Of a stretch of 64,000 nt of DNA, positions 42,461-51,723 are shown piece by piece. The stretch lies in the NCBI RefSeq assembly GCF_001931485.1, contig NZ_MSDV01000038.1, positions 1 through 64,000 on the forward strand. The letters are read 5' to 3'. Below the pieces are notes generated by a model. The model had not been told where the DNA came from, did not search any database, and worked only from the letters and a program-made list of their open reading frames with translations. How positions within the stretch are numbered: position 1 is the first letter of the stretch; every line of letters starts with the position of its first letter. Position numbers and translations under genes: made by a program. The DNA is from Burkholderia sp. SRS-W-2-2016 (GTDB taxonomy: Bacteria > Pseudomonadota > Gammaproteobacteria > Burkholderiales > Burkholderiaceae).

Positions 42461-42679
42461 AAACAAACCTCTCCGTGATAACAAATTTCCAGCGCACAAT
42501 CACAAAACAAACCATCACCGCGACCGCGCCCATCCTCATGGACAACCCCCGTTGCCCGCGCCCGCGCGCATGCCTATCCTAATGCGCACACCCGCGCCGC
42601 CCAGGCGCAAAATTTGCACGAAAGTCCTACCGAAAGAAAACCCACCCCATCCCTTCACGCCGCCAAAGGATCGCCGCCG

Positions 42680-44584
42680 ATGACCCGCTACCGCGAATTC
42701 CACCGCCGTTCGATCGACCACCCCGAAGACTTCTGGCGCGAAGAAGCGCAGCGGATCCACTGGCACACGCCGTTCGGCACCGTGCTCGACCGCTCGAAGC
42801 CGCCGTTCGCGCGCTGGTTCGTCGGCGGCCGCACCAACCTGTGCCACAACGCGGTCGACCGCCATCTCGCCGAGCGCGCGCAGCAGAACGCGCTCGTCTA
42901 CGTGTCGACCGAAACCGGCATCGAGCGCCGCTACACGTACGCGGAGCTGTACGCGGAAATCAACCGGATGGCCGCGGTGATGCGCTCGCTCGGCGTCAAG
43001 CGCGGCGACGTCGTGCTGATCTATCTGCCGATGATCCCCGAGGCCCTCTTCGCGATGCTCGCGTGCGCGCGGCTCGGCGCGATTCACTCGGTCGTGTTCG
43101 GCGGCTTCGCGGCGCCGAATCTCGCGGCCCGCATCGACGACGCGAAGCCGGTGCTGATCGTCACCGCCGACGCCGGCGCGCGAGCCGGCAAGGTGATCGA
43201 CTACACGCCGCTCGTCGACGAAGCGATGGCGCGCACCACGCACCAGACTCCGCACGTGCTGCTGATCGATCGACAACTCGCGCCCGAGCGTCTGAACGCG
43301 CCCTACCTCGTCGCCTACGAGCCGCTGCGCGAACAATTCTTCAACGTGCACGTGCCGTGCGAATGGCTCGAATCGAACGAGCCGTCGTACGTGCTGTACA
43401 CGTCCGGCACGACCGGCAAGCCAAAGGGCGTGCAGCGCGACGTCGGCGGCTATGCGGTCGCGCTGGCGGCATCGATGGAATACATCTTTCAGGGCAAGCC
43501 GGGCGACACGATGTTCACCGCGTCCGACGTCGGCTGGGTCGTCGGCCATAGCTACATCGTCTACGCGCCGCTGATCGCGGGGCTCACCACCGTAATGTAC
43601 GAAGGCACGCCGATCCGCCCGGACGGCGGCATCTGGTGGCGGCTCGTCGAGCAGCACAAGATCAACATCATGTTCACCGCGCCGACCGCGCTGCGCGTGC
43701 TGAAAAAGCAGGACCCGGCGCTGCTCGCGGCCGCCGATCTGTCGAGCCTGCGCACACTGTTCCTCGCCGGCGAGCCGCTCGACGAACCGACCGCCGCGTG
43801 GATCGCCGGCGCGCTGAACAAACCGGTGATCGATAACTACTGGCAGACCGAAACCGGCTGGCCGATGCTGGCGATCCCGCGCGGCATCGAAGATCTGCCG
43901 AACAAGCTCGGCTCGCCGGGCGTGCCGTCGGTCGGCTACAAGCTGACGATCCGTAACGAGCTGACCGGCGAGCCGTGCAAGACCGGCGAAAAAGGCGTGC
44001 TGACGCTCGACTATCCGTTGCCGCCGGGCTGCATGTCGACGGTCTGGGGCGACGACAAGCGCTTCGTCAGCACCTACTGGTCGAGCGTGCCGAACCAGCA
44101 GGTCTACTCGACGTTCGACTGGGGCGTGCAGGACAAGGACGGCTACGTGACGATCCTCGGGCGCACCGACGACGTGATCAACGTCGCCGGCCATCGCCTG
44201 GGCACGCGCGAAATCGAGGAAGCGCTGTCGAGCCACGCGGCCGTCGCGGAAGTCGCGGTGGTCGGCGTCAACGATCCGGTCAAGGGCCAGGCGGCGATGG
44301 CCTTCGTGGTGCTGCGCGGCGCGCAACCCGGTGCCGATCCGAGCGAGCGCGCGCGGCTCGAAGCCGAACTGGTGATGACGGTCGATCGCCAGCTCGGCGC
44401 GATTGCGCGGCCGGCGCGGGTGGTGGTGGTGTCGATGCTGCCGAAGACGCGCTCCGGCAAGCTGCTGCGCCGCGCGATCGCGGCGCTTGCGGAAGGCCGC
44501 GATCCGGGCGATCTGCCGACCATCGAAGACCCGTCCGCGCTACAACAGGTGCGCGACGCACTCGGCGACGGCGGGAAGAGCTAA
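42680..44584 (+). CDS. prpE: Propionate--CoA ligase
   Basis: A 634-residue acyl-CoA synthetase that converts propionate, ATP and CoA to propionyl-CoA via the adenylate. Visible features are the P-loop YTSGTTGKPKGVQRDVGGY (about residues 237-255), WQTETGWPM (adenylate binding), GRTDDVINVAGHRLGTREIEEAL (hinge and A8), and the catalytic Lys in PKTRSGKLLRRAI near the C-terminus. MTRYREFHRRSIDHPEDFWREEAQRIHW is the PrpE/AcsA-type N-terminus. It is alone here, without prpBCD, and follows palindromic element A. An upstream in-frame ATG is rejected because the extra residues are not conserved. Confidence 0.93.
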   Translation: MTRYREFHRRSIDHPEDFWREEAQRIHWHTPFGTVLDRSKPPFARWFVGGRTNLCHNAVDRHLAERAQQNALVYVSTETGIERRYTYAELYAEINRMAAVMRSLGVKRGDVVLIYLPMIPEALFAMLACARLGAIHSVVFGGFAAPNLAARIDDAKPVLIVTADAGARAGKVIDYTPLVDEAMARTTHQTPHVLLIDRQLAPERLNAPYLVAYEPLREQFFNVHVPCEWLESNEPSYVLYTSGTTGKPKGVQRDVGGYAVALAASMEYIFQGKPGDTMFTASDVGWVVGHSYIVYAPLIAGLTTVMYEGTPIRPDGGIWWRLVEQHKINIMFTAPTALRVLKKQDPALLAAADLSSLRTLFLAGEPLDEPTAAWIAGALNKPVIDNYWQTETGWPMLAIPRGIEDLPNKLGSPGVPSVGYKLTIRNELTGEPCKTGEKGVLTLDYPLPPGCMSTVWGDDKRFVSTYWSSVPNQQVYSTFDWGVQDKDGYVTILGRTDDVINVAGHRLGTREIEEALSSHAAVAEVAVVGVNDPVKGQAAMAFVVLRGAQPGADPSERARLEAELVMTVDRQLGAIARPARVVVVSMLPKTRSGKLLRRAIAALAEGRDPGDLPTIEDPSALQQVRDALGDGGKS

Positions 44585-44724
44585 CGGGAGAAACGGGCGG
44601 GAAGGCGGCGCGGGTTCAGCGAAAGCCTCGCGAAGGCCCTGCGAAAAACCGCGCCGAAACGCGGCAATCCAGCGAAAATCACGGCGCGGAATCGGCGAAA
44701 ACCCACCGAAAACCCGCCAAAAAC

Positions 44725-45519
44725 TCAGCCCGCGCCACCCGGCGCGGCGAGAAAACGCGCAAGAATCGCGTTCGAATAGGTGCCGGCGATCTCGGTCAGG
44801 AACGACATGAACGACGCGGGCGCGTGATCGTCGGCGGTATCGGAGATCGTGCGCACGACCGCGCACGGCACGCCGTACTCGTAGCAGACCTGCGCGAGTG
44901 CCGCGCCTTCCATCTCGACCGCGAGCGCATCGGGCAGCGCGAAGCGCAACGCGCCGAGCGCCGCCGCGCTCGCGACGAACTGATCGCCGCTAACGATCAG
45001 CCCGCGATGCACGCGCGGCTCGTGGGTGCCGAAACGCGCCGCGCAGGCCGCGCCCTCTTCCGCGACGAAACGCTCGCACGCGGCGGCCAGCCGGTCGGCG
45101 AGCGCCGCATCGACGCCGAAGCGCGACACGCCGAGCAGCGGCACCTCGAAGCGCGGAAACAGCGGCGACGCATCGATATCGTGTTGCAACAGCGTGCTCG
45201 CGACGACGATATCGCCGACCCGCACCTCGCTGCCCACGCCACCGGCGACGCCGGTAAACACGATCGCCTCGACATCGAACGCATGGATCAGCGCGCTCGC
45301 GGTCGCGGCCGCCGCGACCTTGCCGACGCGCGCGAGCGTGACCACGCACGGCGTGCCGTGCACGGTGCCGACGTGATAATCGCGCCGGCCATGCGTGACG
45401 GTGCGCACGCCGGATTCGGCGCGCATCGCTTCGATCAGATCGCCGAGTTCCTGCGGCAACGCGGCCAGAATGCCGAGCGGCCGGCCGGTCGCGGCGGCCT
45501 CGCTGATCAGCGTGCTCAT
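44725..45519 (-). CDS. 5-methylthioadenosine/S-adenosylhomocysteine nucleosidase
   Basis: A 264-residue nucleosidase that hydrolyses MTA and SAH to adenine and a thioribosyl product. Key motifs are GILAALPQELGDLI at the start, VVTLARVGKVAAAATASALIHAF, VFTGVAGGVGSEVRVGDIVVAS, the purine/ribose-binding VEMEGAALAQVCYEYGVPCAVVRTISDTAD with Met-Glu, and the catalytic Asp. It is somewhat longer than E. coli MtnN (about 232), through insertions after the DIVVAS segment. Its start overlaps the uvrD stop by 4 bp (ATGA), so the two are co-translated, an uncommon pairing. Confidence 0.88.
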   Translation of the reverse strand: MSTLISEAAATGRPLGILAALPQELGDLIEAMRAESGVRTVTHGRRDYHVGTVHGTPCVVTLARVGKVAAAATASALIHAFDVEAIVFTGVAGGVGSEVRVGDIVVASTLLQHDIDASPLFPRFEVPLLGVSRFGVDAALADRLAAACERFVAEEGAACAARFGTHEPRVHRGLIVSGDQFVASAAALGALRFALPDALAVEMEGAALAQVCYEYGVPCAVVRTISDTADDHAPASFMSFLTEIAGTYSNAILARFLAAPGGAG

Positions 45520-47879
45520 TCGACCGCCTGAAGTTTGGCGACGGCCAGCGCGAGCCACTTCTCGCCGTGGCGTTTGAAGCGGACCTGCGCTTTCGAGTCG
45601 GTGCCGCCGCCTTCGAGCGCGGTGATCGTGCCTTCGCCGAACTTCGTGTGGAACACCTGCTGACCGACCCGGAAGCCGGTTTCGGCCGCGCGCTGCTCGT
45701 TCGCGAAAGCCGGTGCCGGCGCGGACGGGACCGATGCCGCCGTCGACGCACCGCCGCCATAGCCCGGCCGCTGGAACCAGTCGCGCCCGTAGCCGGCGTT
45801 ATCCGAGCGGCCGCCCCAGCGCGCGCCCGCCTCGACCTTCGGCGTGAGCCACTTGAGCGTCTCTTGCGGCAGTTCGTCGAAGAAACGCGAGCGGATGTTG
45901 TAGCGGGTCTGACCGTGCAGCATCCGGCTTTGCGCGAACGACAGATAGAGCCGCTCCTTCGCGCGCGTGATCGCGACATACATCAGACGCCGCTCTTCTT
46001 CGAGGCCGTCGGCTTCCATCGCGCTGTTCTCGTGCGGGAACAGACCCTCTTCGAGACCGGTGATGAACACCGCGGTGAATTCGAGGCCCTTGGCCGCGTG
46101 CACGGTCATCAGCTGCACCGCTTCCTGACCGGCCTGCGCCTGGTTGTCGCCCGCTTCGAGCGACGCGTGCGACAGGAAACCGGCCAGCGGCGTCATCGTG
46201 TCGGGGTTCTGGGCCGGATCGGCAACATCCGGCGCGTCGAGCACGACCGTGTTCGGATCGTCGGTCGCGACTGCCAGTTCGGGCGCGGCGCTCGCGCCCG
46301 GGCGCAGCGGAATCGAGCGCGCCGGCGTATCGAGCCCGTAGCCCTCTTCACTGACGAACGCGGCGGCCGCGTTGACCAGTTCCTGCAAGTTCTCGAGCCG
46401 CTCCTGACCTTCGCGCTCGTTCTGATAGAACTCGGAAAGGCCGCTCGTGCGGACCACGTACTCGACGGTTTCCGGCAGGCTCATCTGCTGCGTTTCCGCG
46501 CGCATCTTGCCGACCAGGTTCGCGAACGCGGCGAGGCTCGAACCCGCCTTGCCGGCGACGTACGGAATCGCCGCGGCCATCGAGCAGTTGTACAGACGCG
46601 CGGCGTCGGCGAGCTGTTCGAGCGAGCGCGCGCCGATCCCGCGGGTCGGGAAATTGACGACACGGGCGAACGCGGTGTCGTCGTTCGGGTTATCGATCAG
46701 GCGCAGATACGCGAGCGCATGCTTGACTTCCTGGCGCTCGAAAAAGCGCAGACCGCCGTACACGCGATACGCGATCCCCGCATTGACGAGCGTGTGCTCG
46801 ATCGTGCGCGACTGCGCGTTGCTACGGTAGAGGACCGCTATTTCGCTGCGCGACACGCCGGTGTTGATCAGCGCGCGAATTTCCTCGACGATCCAGCCGG
46901 CCTCCTGCGAATCGGTCGCCGATTCATACACGCGCACCGGTTCGCCGTGGCCGGCGTCGGTGCGCAAATTCTTGCCGAGCCGGCGCGAGTTGTTGGCGAT
47001 CAGCTGGTTGGCCGCGTCGAGAATATGACCGTGCGAGCGGTAGTTCTGCTCGAGCTTGATCAGATGACGCACGCTGAACTCGTGCTCGAAGTCGCGCATG
47101 TTGCCGACGTTCGCGCCGCGGAACGCGTAGATCGACTGGTCGTCGTCGCCGACCGCGAAGATTGCGTTGTGCTGGCCGGCGAGCAGCTTGAGCCACGCGT
47201 ACTGGAGCTTGTTGGTGTCCTGGAACTCGTCGACGAGGATGTGGCGAAAGCGCGCCTGATAGTGCGCGCGCAGCGGCGGATTATGGGCGAGCAGTTCGTA
47301 GCAGCGCAGCAGCAGTTCGGGGAAATCGACCACGCCTTCGCGCTGGCATTGCTGGTCGTACGCCTCGTACAGTTCGACGAACTTGCGGTTGAAGTTGTCG
47401 GTGGCGTCGACGTCTTTCGGGCGCAGGCCCTGTTCTTTCGCGTTGTTGATGAAGTACTGGAGATTTTTCGCCGGGTACTTTTCGTCGTCGATGTTAAGGC
47501 CCTTCATCAGACGCTTGATCGCCGACAGTTGATCGGCGGTATCGAGGATCTGGAAGGTGGCGGGCAAGCCGGCATCGCGGTGATGCGCGCGCAGCATACG
47601 GTTACAGAGGCCGTGGAAGGTGCCGATCCACATGCCGCGGGTATTGATGGGCAGCAGCGCCGACAGGCGCGCCATCATTTCGCGGGCGGCCTTGTTGGTG
47701 AAGGTCACTGCGAGGACGGTCGCGGGCGATGCCAGACCGTGCTGGATGAGCCACGCGATGCGGGTGATCAGGACGCGGGTTTTGCCGCTGCCGGCGCCGG
47801 CGAGAATCAGCGCGGGCTCATTGGGGAGCGTGACGGCGGCGTGTTGTTCGGGGTTCAGATTGGCGAGGAGGTCGGGCAT
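45516..47879 (-). CDS. uvrD: DNA helicase II (UvrD)
   Basis: A 787-residue superfamily 1A 3-to-5-prime helicase used in nucleotide excision and mismatch repair. Motifs in order are Q motif LNPEQHAAV, Walker A LAGAGSGKTRVL (about 26-37), Ia AVTFTNKAAREM, Walker B ILVDEFQDTNKLQY, III AVGDDDQSIYAFRGA, IV LEQNYRSHGHIL, V TVHAAKGLEFTAVFITGLEEGLFPHENS, and VI EERRLMYVAITRAKERLYLSFAQSR. A C-terminal Tudor-like domain (GQQVFHTKFGEGTITALEG, then KAQVRFKRHGEKWLALAVAKLQ) distinguishes UvrD from Rep. Start at MPDLLANLNPEQ. Palindromic element B lies right upstream. Confidence 0.95.
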   Translation of the reverse strand: MPDLLANLNPEQHAAVTLPNEPALILAGAGSGKTRVLITRIAWLIQHGLASPATVLAVTFTNKAAREMMARLSALLPINTRGMWIGTFHGLCNRMLRAHHRDAGLPATFQILDTADQLSAIKRLMKGLNIDDEKYPAKNLQYFINNAKEQGLRPKDVDATDNFNRKFVELYEAYDQQCQREGVVDFPELLLRCYELLAHNPPLRAHYQARFRHILVDEFQDTNKLQYAWLKLLAGQHNAIFAVGDDDQSIYAFRGANVGNMRDFEHEFSVRHLIKLEQNYRSHGHILDAANQLIANNSRRLGKNLRTDAGHGEPVRVYESATDSQEAGWIVEEIRALINTGVSRSEIAVLYRSNAQSRTIEHTLVNAGIAYRVYGGLRFFERQEVKHALAYLRLIDNPNDDTAFARVVNFPTRGIGARSLEQLADAARLYNCSMAAAIPYVAGKAGSSLAAFANLVGKMRAETQQMSLPETVEYVVRTSGLSEFYQNEREGQERLENLQELVNAAAAFVSEEGYGLDTPARSIPLRPGASAAPELAVATDDPNTVVLDAPDVADPAQNPDTMTPLAGFLSHASLEAGDNQAQAGQEAVQLMTVHAAKGLEFTAVFITGLEEGLFPHENSAMEADGLEEERRLMYVAITRAKERLYLSFAQSRMLHGQTRYNIRSRFFDELPQETLKWLTPKVEAGARWGGRSDNAGYGRDWFQRPGYGGGASTAASVPSAPAPAFANEQRAAETGFRVGQQVFHTKFGEGTITALEGGGTDSKAQVRFKRHGEKWLALAVAKLQAVE

Positions 47880-47930
47880 TTTCTCGTGGGGACGGCAAGG
47901 CAAAGGGCATTATATGCCCCGACGGTTTTT

Positions 47931-48656
47931 GGGGGCCCTTGGCGCAGGGCGGGGCTTTTTTTGTCTTTGCTCTTAGGGTGTTGGCCTTTCCTTGTTTTCG
48001 TGTCGGTCTATTGGCGTTGCCCCTGTGCGGGGCGGCACCTACTTTCTTTGCTGCTGCAAAGAAAGGTAGGCAAAGAAAGCAGCTTCACACCGCTAATTCT
48101 TAAGCGGGAACCGTAGCGGGCCACCGGTAGTGGTGCATCTGGAATCCGGGTCCCCGCACATTCCGCGTTCGTGACAAGGCAGTCATTCTTCCGGCGGCGC
48201 TGCGCGCGCCGAAGCCCCGTTCAAAAACCGTCGGCGTTTTAGAGCCTCGCCCGGCGAGCCGAAACTCCCCTGAGCGAGGCCTGTTCATCCGCCGCTAGTT
48301 GCGCCCGCCGCCCCGAGGCGCGGCCGAGGTCCCCGCTGCGCGGGCCACCCACGGGTTTCCCTCGCAGACCCGTCCGCGACGCACGCAGTGCGGAGTGGGA
48401 GCTGATGACGGCTTTGTCACTGGGGCGGAGTGTGCGGGGGAACGGATTCCAGATGCACCACTGCCTCTTCCAAGCCAGGGGACCCGCTTAAGAGCTTGCG
48501 GTGTGAAGCTGCTTTCTTTGCCTACCTTTCTTTGCAGCAGCAAAGAAAGTAGGTGCCGCCCCGCACAGGGGCAACGCCAATAGACCGACAAGAAATCAAG
48601 GAAAGGCCAACACCCCAAGAACAACGAAAAAAGCACCCCACCCTGCGCCAAAGGGC
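47931..48656. repeat. Giant palindromic element, copy B
   Basis: This second copy, very similar to copy A in the region 48,000-48,600 (about 20 differences by eye), lies between divergent uvrD and valS. Its terminal inverted repeats 48002-48093 and 48498-48589 are identical over all 92 bp. The outer arms begin at GGGGCCCTTGGCGCAGGG (47932) and end at CCCTGCGCCAAAGGGC (48656). The inner 22-bp arm has drifted slightly. Both ends carry the CTTTCTTTGC/GCAAAGAAAG hairpin. No coding region with family similarity, no transposase, and no obvious target-site duplication were seen. Confidence 0.9.
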
Positions 48657-48730
48657 AAAACAAAACCCGCCGTACGGCAAAAAATACCACCACTACCAAA
48701 ACCGCCGGACGGCCCAAACCCCCTGTTAGC

Positions 48731-48736
48731 TATAAT
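48731..48736 (+). promoter_or_regulatory. Possible -10 element of valS
   Basis: A TATAAT lies 43 bp before the valS start and 75 bp outside the right end of palindromic element B. No good -35 hexamer was found at normal spacing. Confidence 0.35.
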
Positions 48737-48778
48737 CAACCATTCTCCGAATCCAAAGCCTCCGATAAATTCAGAAAC

Positions 48779-51658
48779 ATGAGCGACACCCAGAGCTCCA
48801 CCCCGTCGACGCTTGAAAAAAGCTTCGAACCCCACACCATCGAAGCCCACTGGGGCCCGGAATGGGAAAAGCGCGCGTACGCAGCCCCCTCCTTCGACGC
48901 CAACCGTAAAGACTTCTCGATCCAGTTGCCGCCGCCGAACGTCACCGGCACCCTGCACATGGGCCACGCGTTCAACCAGACCATCATGGACGGCCTCACC
49001 CGCTATCACCGGATGCTCGGCGAAAACACCCTGTGGGTGCCGGGCACCGACCACGCGGGCATCGCCACGCAGATCGTCGTCGAACGGCAGCTGGACGCCC
49101 AGAAAGTGTCGCGCCACGATCTCGGCCGCGAGAAATTCGTCGAACGCGTGTGGGAGTGGAAGCAGCAGTCCGGCTCGACCATCACCAATCAGGTGCGCCG
49201 CCTCGGCGCGTCGATCGACTGGTCGCGCGAATACTTCACGATGGACGACAAGATGTCGGCCGCCGTGCGCGACGTGTTCGTACGCCTGTATGAACAGGGC
49301 CTGATCTATCGCGGCAAACGCCTCGTCAACTGGGACCCGGTGCTGCTCACCGCGGTGTCGGACCTCGAAGTGGTCAGCGAGGAAGAAAACGGCCACCTGT
49401 GGCACATCCAGTACCCGCTCACCGACGGCTCGGGCCATCTGACCGTCGCCACCACCCGTCCGGAAACCATGCTCGGCGACACCGCCGTGATGGTCCACCC
49501 GGAAGACGAGCGCTACGCGCACCTGATCGGCAAGACCGTCACGCTGCCGCTGTCGAACCGCGAAGTGCCGATCATCGCCGACGATTACGTCGACCGCGAA
49601 TTCGGCACCGGCGTCGTCAAGGTCACCCCCGCGCACGATTTCAACGACTACCAGGTCGGCCTGCGCCACAAGCTGCCGCAGATCGAAATCCTCACGCTCG
49701 ACGCGAAGATCAACGACAACGCGCCTGAAAAATACCGCGGCCTCGACCGTTTCGAAGCCCGCAAGCAGGTGGTCGCCGACCTCGAAGCGCTCGGCGCGCT
49801 CGAATCGGTCAAGCCGCACAAGCTGATGGTGCCGCGCGGCGACCGCACCGGCGTCGTGATCGAGCCGATGCTGACCGACCAGTGGTTCGTCGCGATGAGC
49901 AAGCCGGCGCCGGAAGGCACCTACAACCCCGGCAAGTCGATCGCCGAAACCGCGCTGGATGTGGTCCGCAACGGCCAGATCAAGTTCGTGCCGGAAAACT
50001 GGACCAGCACCTACTACCAGTGGCTCGAAAACATCCAGGACTGGTGTATCTCGCGCCAGTTGTGGTGGGGCCATCAGATTCCCGCGTGGTACGGCGAGAA
50101 CGGCGAAGTGTTCGTCGCCAAGACCGAGGAAGACGCGCGCGCGAAGGCCGCCGCGGCCGGCTACACCGGCGCGCTCAAGCGCGACGAAGACGTGCTCGAC
50201 ACGTGGTTCTCGTCGGCGCTGGTGCCGTTCTCGTCGCTCGGCTGGCCGAACGAAACGCCGGAACTGAAGCACTTCATGCCGTCGTCGGTGCTCGTTACCG
50301 GCTTCGACATCATCTTCTTCTGGGTCGCGCGGATGGTCATGATGACCACCCACTTCACCGGCCAGGTGCCGTTCGAGACGGTCTACGTGCACGGTCTCGT
50401 GCGCGACGCCGAAGGCCAGAAGATGTCGAAGAGCAAGGGCAACACGCTCGACCCGATCGATATCGTCGACGGCATCGACCTCGACACGCTGGTCGCCAAG
50501 CGCACCACCGGCCTGATGAATCCGAAGCAGGCCGCGTCGATCGAGAAGAAGACCCGCAAGGAATTCCCCGACGGCATCGCGGCGTTCGGCACCGACGCGC
50601 TGCGCTTCACGATGGCGTCGATGGCCACGCTCGGCCGCAACGTGAACTTCGACCTCGCGCGCTGCGAGGGCTATCGCAACTTCTGCAACAAGCTGTGGAA
50701 CGCGACCCGCTTCGTGCTGATGAACTGCGAAGGCCACGACTGCGGCTTCAGCCAGCCGTCGGGTTGCGGCGAATGCGGGCCGGACGGCCATCTGCATTTC
50801 TCGCCGGCCGACCGCTGGATCGTCTCGCAACTGCAGCGCGTCGAAATGGAAGTCGCGAAGGGCTTCGCCGACTATCGCTTCGACAATGTGGCCAATGCCC
50901 TATACAAGTTCGTGTGGGACGAATACTGTGACTGGTATCTCGAGCTCGCGAAGGTTCAGATCCAGACGGGTCAGCCGAACCAGCAACGCGCGACGCGCCG
51001 CACGCTGCTGCGCGTACTCGAGACGGTGCTGCGCCTCGCGCATCCGGTGATTCCGTTCATCACCGAAGCGCTGTGGCAGAAAGTGGCACCGCTCGCCGGC
51101 CGCTACCCGGAAGGCAAGGCCGACGGCGAAGCGTCCATCATGGTGCAGCCGTACCCCATCGCGGACCAGTCGAAGCTCGACGAAGACGCCGAGCAGTGGG
51201 CGGCCGACCTCAAGGCGGTGATCGATGCATGCCGGAATCTGCGCGGCGAGATGAACCTGTCGCCGGCGGTCAAGGTGCCGTTGCTGGCCACCGGCAACGC
51301 GGAGCGCTTGCGCACGTTCGCGCCTTACGCCCAGGCGCTGGCGCGTCTGTCCGAAGTGCAGATCATCGCCGACGAAGCCGCACTCGACGCGCAGGCGGAT
51401 GGCGCGCCGATTGCTATCGTAGGAAGCGACAAGCTCGTCCTGAAGGTCGAAATCGACGTCGCGGTCGAACGCGAGCGGCTGTCGAAGGAAATCGCGCGCC
51501 TGACCGGCGAAATCGCCAAATGCAACGGCAAGCTGAAGAATGATAGCTTCGTCGCGAAGGCGCCGCCGGCGGTCGTGGAACAGGAACAGAAGCGGCTCAC
51601 CGACTTCGAAGCCACTGTCGGCAAGCTGAAAGCCCAATTGGCCCGCTTGCCGGCCTGA
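48779..51658 (+). CDS. valS: Valine--tRNA ligase
   Basis: A 959-residue class I synthetase charging tRNA-Val. The HIGH-type motif is PNVTGTLHMGHAFNQTIMDGL (about residues 44-64). The CP1 editing domain follows (VSEEENGHLWHIQYPL, TTRPETMLGDTAVMVHPEDERY). KMSKS appears as GQKMSKSKGNTLDPIDIVDG (about 545-565). The C-terminal part has the anticodon-binding helix bundle and a coiled coil (VAVERERLSKEIARLTGEIAKCNGKL and following). Length is normal. Its first 20 or so codons are A/C-rich, mirroring the flank of the palindromic element upstream. A hairpin separates it from galU. Confidence 0.97.
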   Translation: MSDTQSSTPSTLEKSFEPHTIEAHWGPEWEKRAYAAPSFDANRKDFSIQLPPPNVTGTLHMGHAFNQTIMDGLTRYHRMLGENTLWVPGTDHAGIATQIVVERQLDAQKVSRHDLGREKFVERVWEWKQQSGSTITNQVRRLGASIDWSREYFTMDDKMSAAVRDVFVRLYEQGLIYRGKRLVNWDPVLLTAVSDLEVVSEEENGHLWHIQYPLTDGSGHLTVATTRPETMLGDTAVMVHPEDERYAHLIGKTVTLPLSNREVPIIADDYVDREFGTGVVKVTPAHDFNDYQVGLRHKLPQIEILTLDAKINDNAPEKYRGLDRFEARKQVVADLEALGALESVKPHKLMVPRGDRTGVVIEPMLTDQWFVAMSKPAPEGTYNPGKSIAETALDVVRNGQIKFVPENWTSTYYQWLENIQDWCISRQLWWGHQIPAWYGENGEVFVAKTEEDARAKAAAAGYTGALKRDEDVLDTWFSSALVPFSSLGWPNETPELKHFMPSSVLVTGFDIIFFWVARMVMMTTHFTGQVPFETVYVHGLVRDAEGQKMSKSKGNTLDPIDIVDGIDLDTLVAKRTTGLMNPKQAASIEKKTRKEFPDGIAAFGTDALRFTMASMATLGRNVNFDLARCEGYRNFCNKLWNATRFVLMNCEGHDCGFSQPSGCGECGPDGHLHFSPADRWIVSQLQRVEMEVAKGFADYRFDNVANALYKFVWDEYCDWYLELAKVQIQTGQPNQQRATRRTLLRVLETVLRLAHPVIPFITEALWQKVAPLAGRYPEGKADGEASIMVQPYPIADQSKLDEDAEQWAADLKAVIDACRNLRGEMNLSPAVKVPLLATGNAERLRTFAPYAQALARLSEVQIIADEAALDAQADGAPIAIVGSDKLVLKVEIDVAVERERLSKEIARLTGEIAKCNGKLKNDSFVAKAPPAVVEQEQKRLTDFEATVGKLKAQLARLPA

Positions 51659-51665
51659 ACGATTC

Positions 51666-51689
51666 CCTCGCCCTTCCTCAAGGGCGAGG
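51666..51689 (+). terminator. Hairpin between valS and galU
   Basis: A perfect 10-bp stem CCTCGCCCTT / AAGGGCGAGG with a 4-nt loop begins 8 bp after the valS stop. There is no T-run, so it is likely a weak terminator or a message-stabilising hairpin. galU starts 35 bp downstream. Confidence 0.55.
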
Positions 51690-51723
51690 CAAGGACTTAA
51701 ACCAGAGGACTCAGGGTATTCAC

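Noticed and set aside
41571..42545. Several short frames across palindromic element A, on both strands
   Set aside because: They are translations of the repeat arms; the same peptides recur in copy B, contain runs of repeat-derived residues and have no domain character.
45567..48116. An 849-residue + strand frame opposite uvrD that runs into palindromic element B
   Set aside because: Antisense shadow of the helicase; composition typical of reverse-frame reading.
48100..48717. Short frames across palindromic element B
   Set aside because: Same repeat-derived peptides as in copy A; not conserved protein-coding sequence.
48596..50830. A 744-residue minus strand frame opposite valS
   Set aside because: Antisense shadow of valS.
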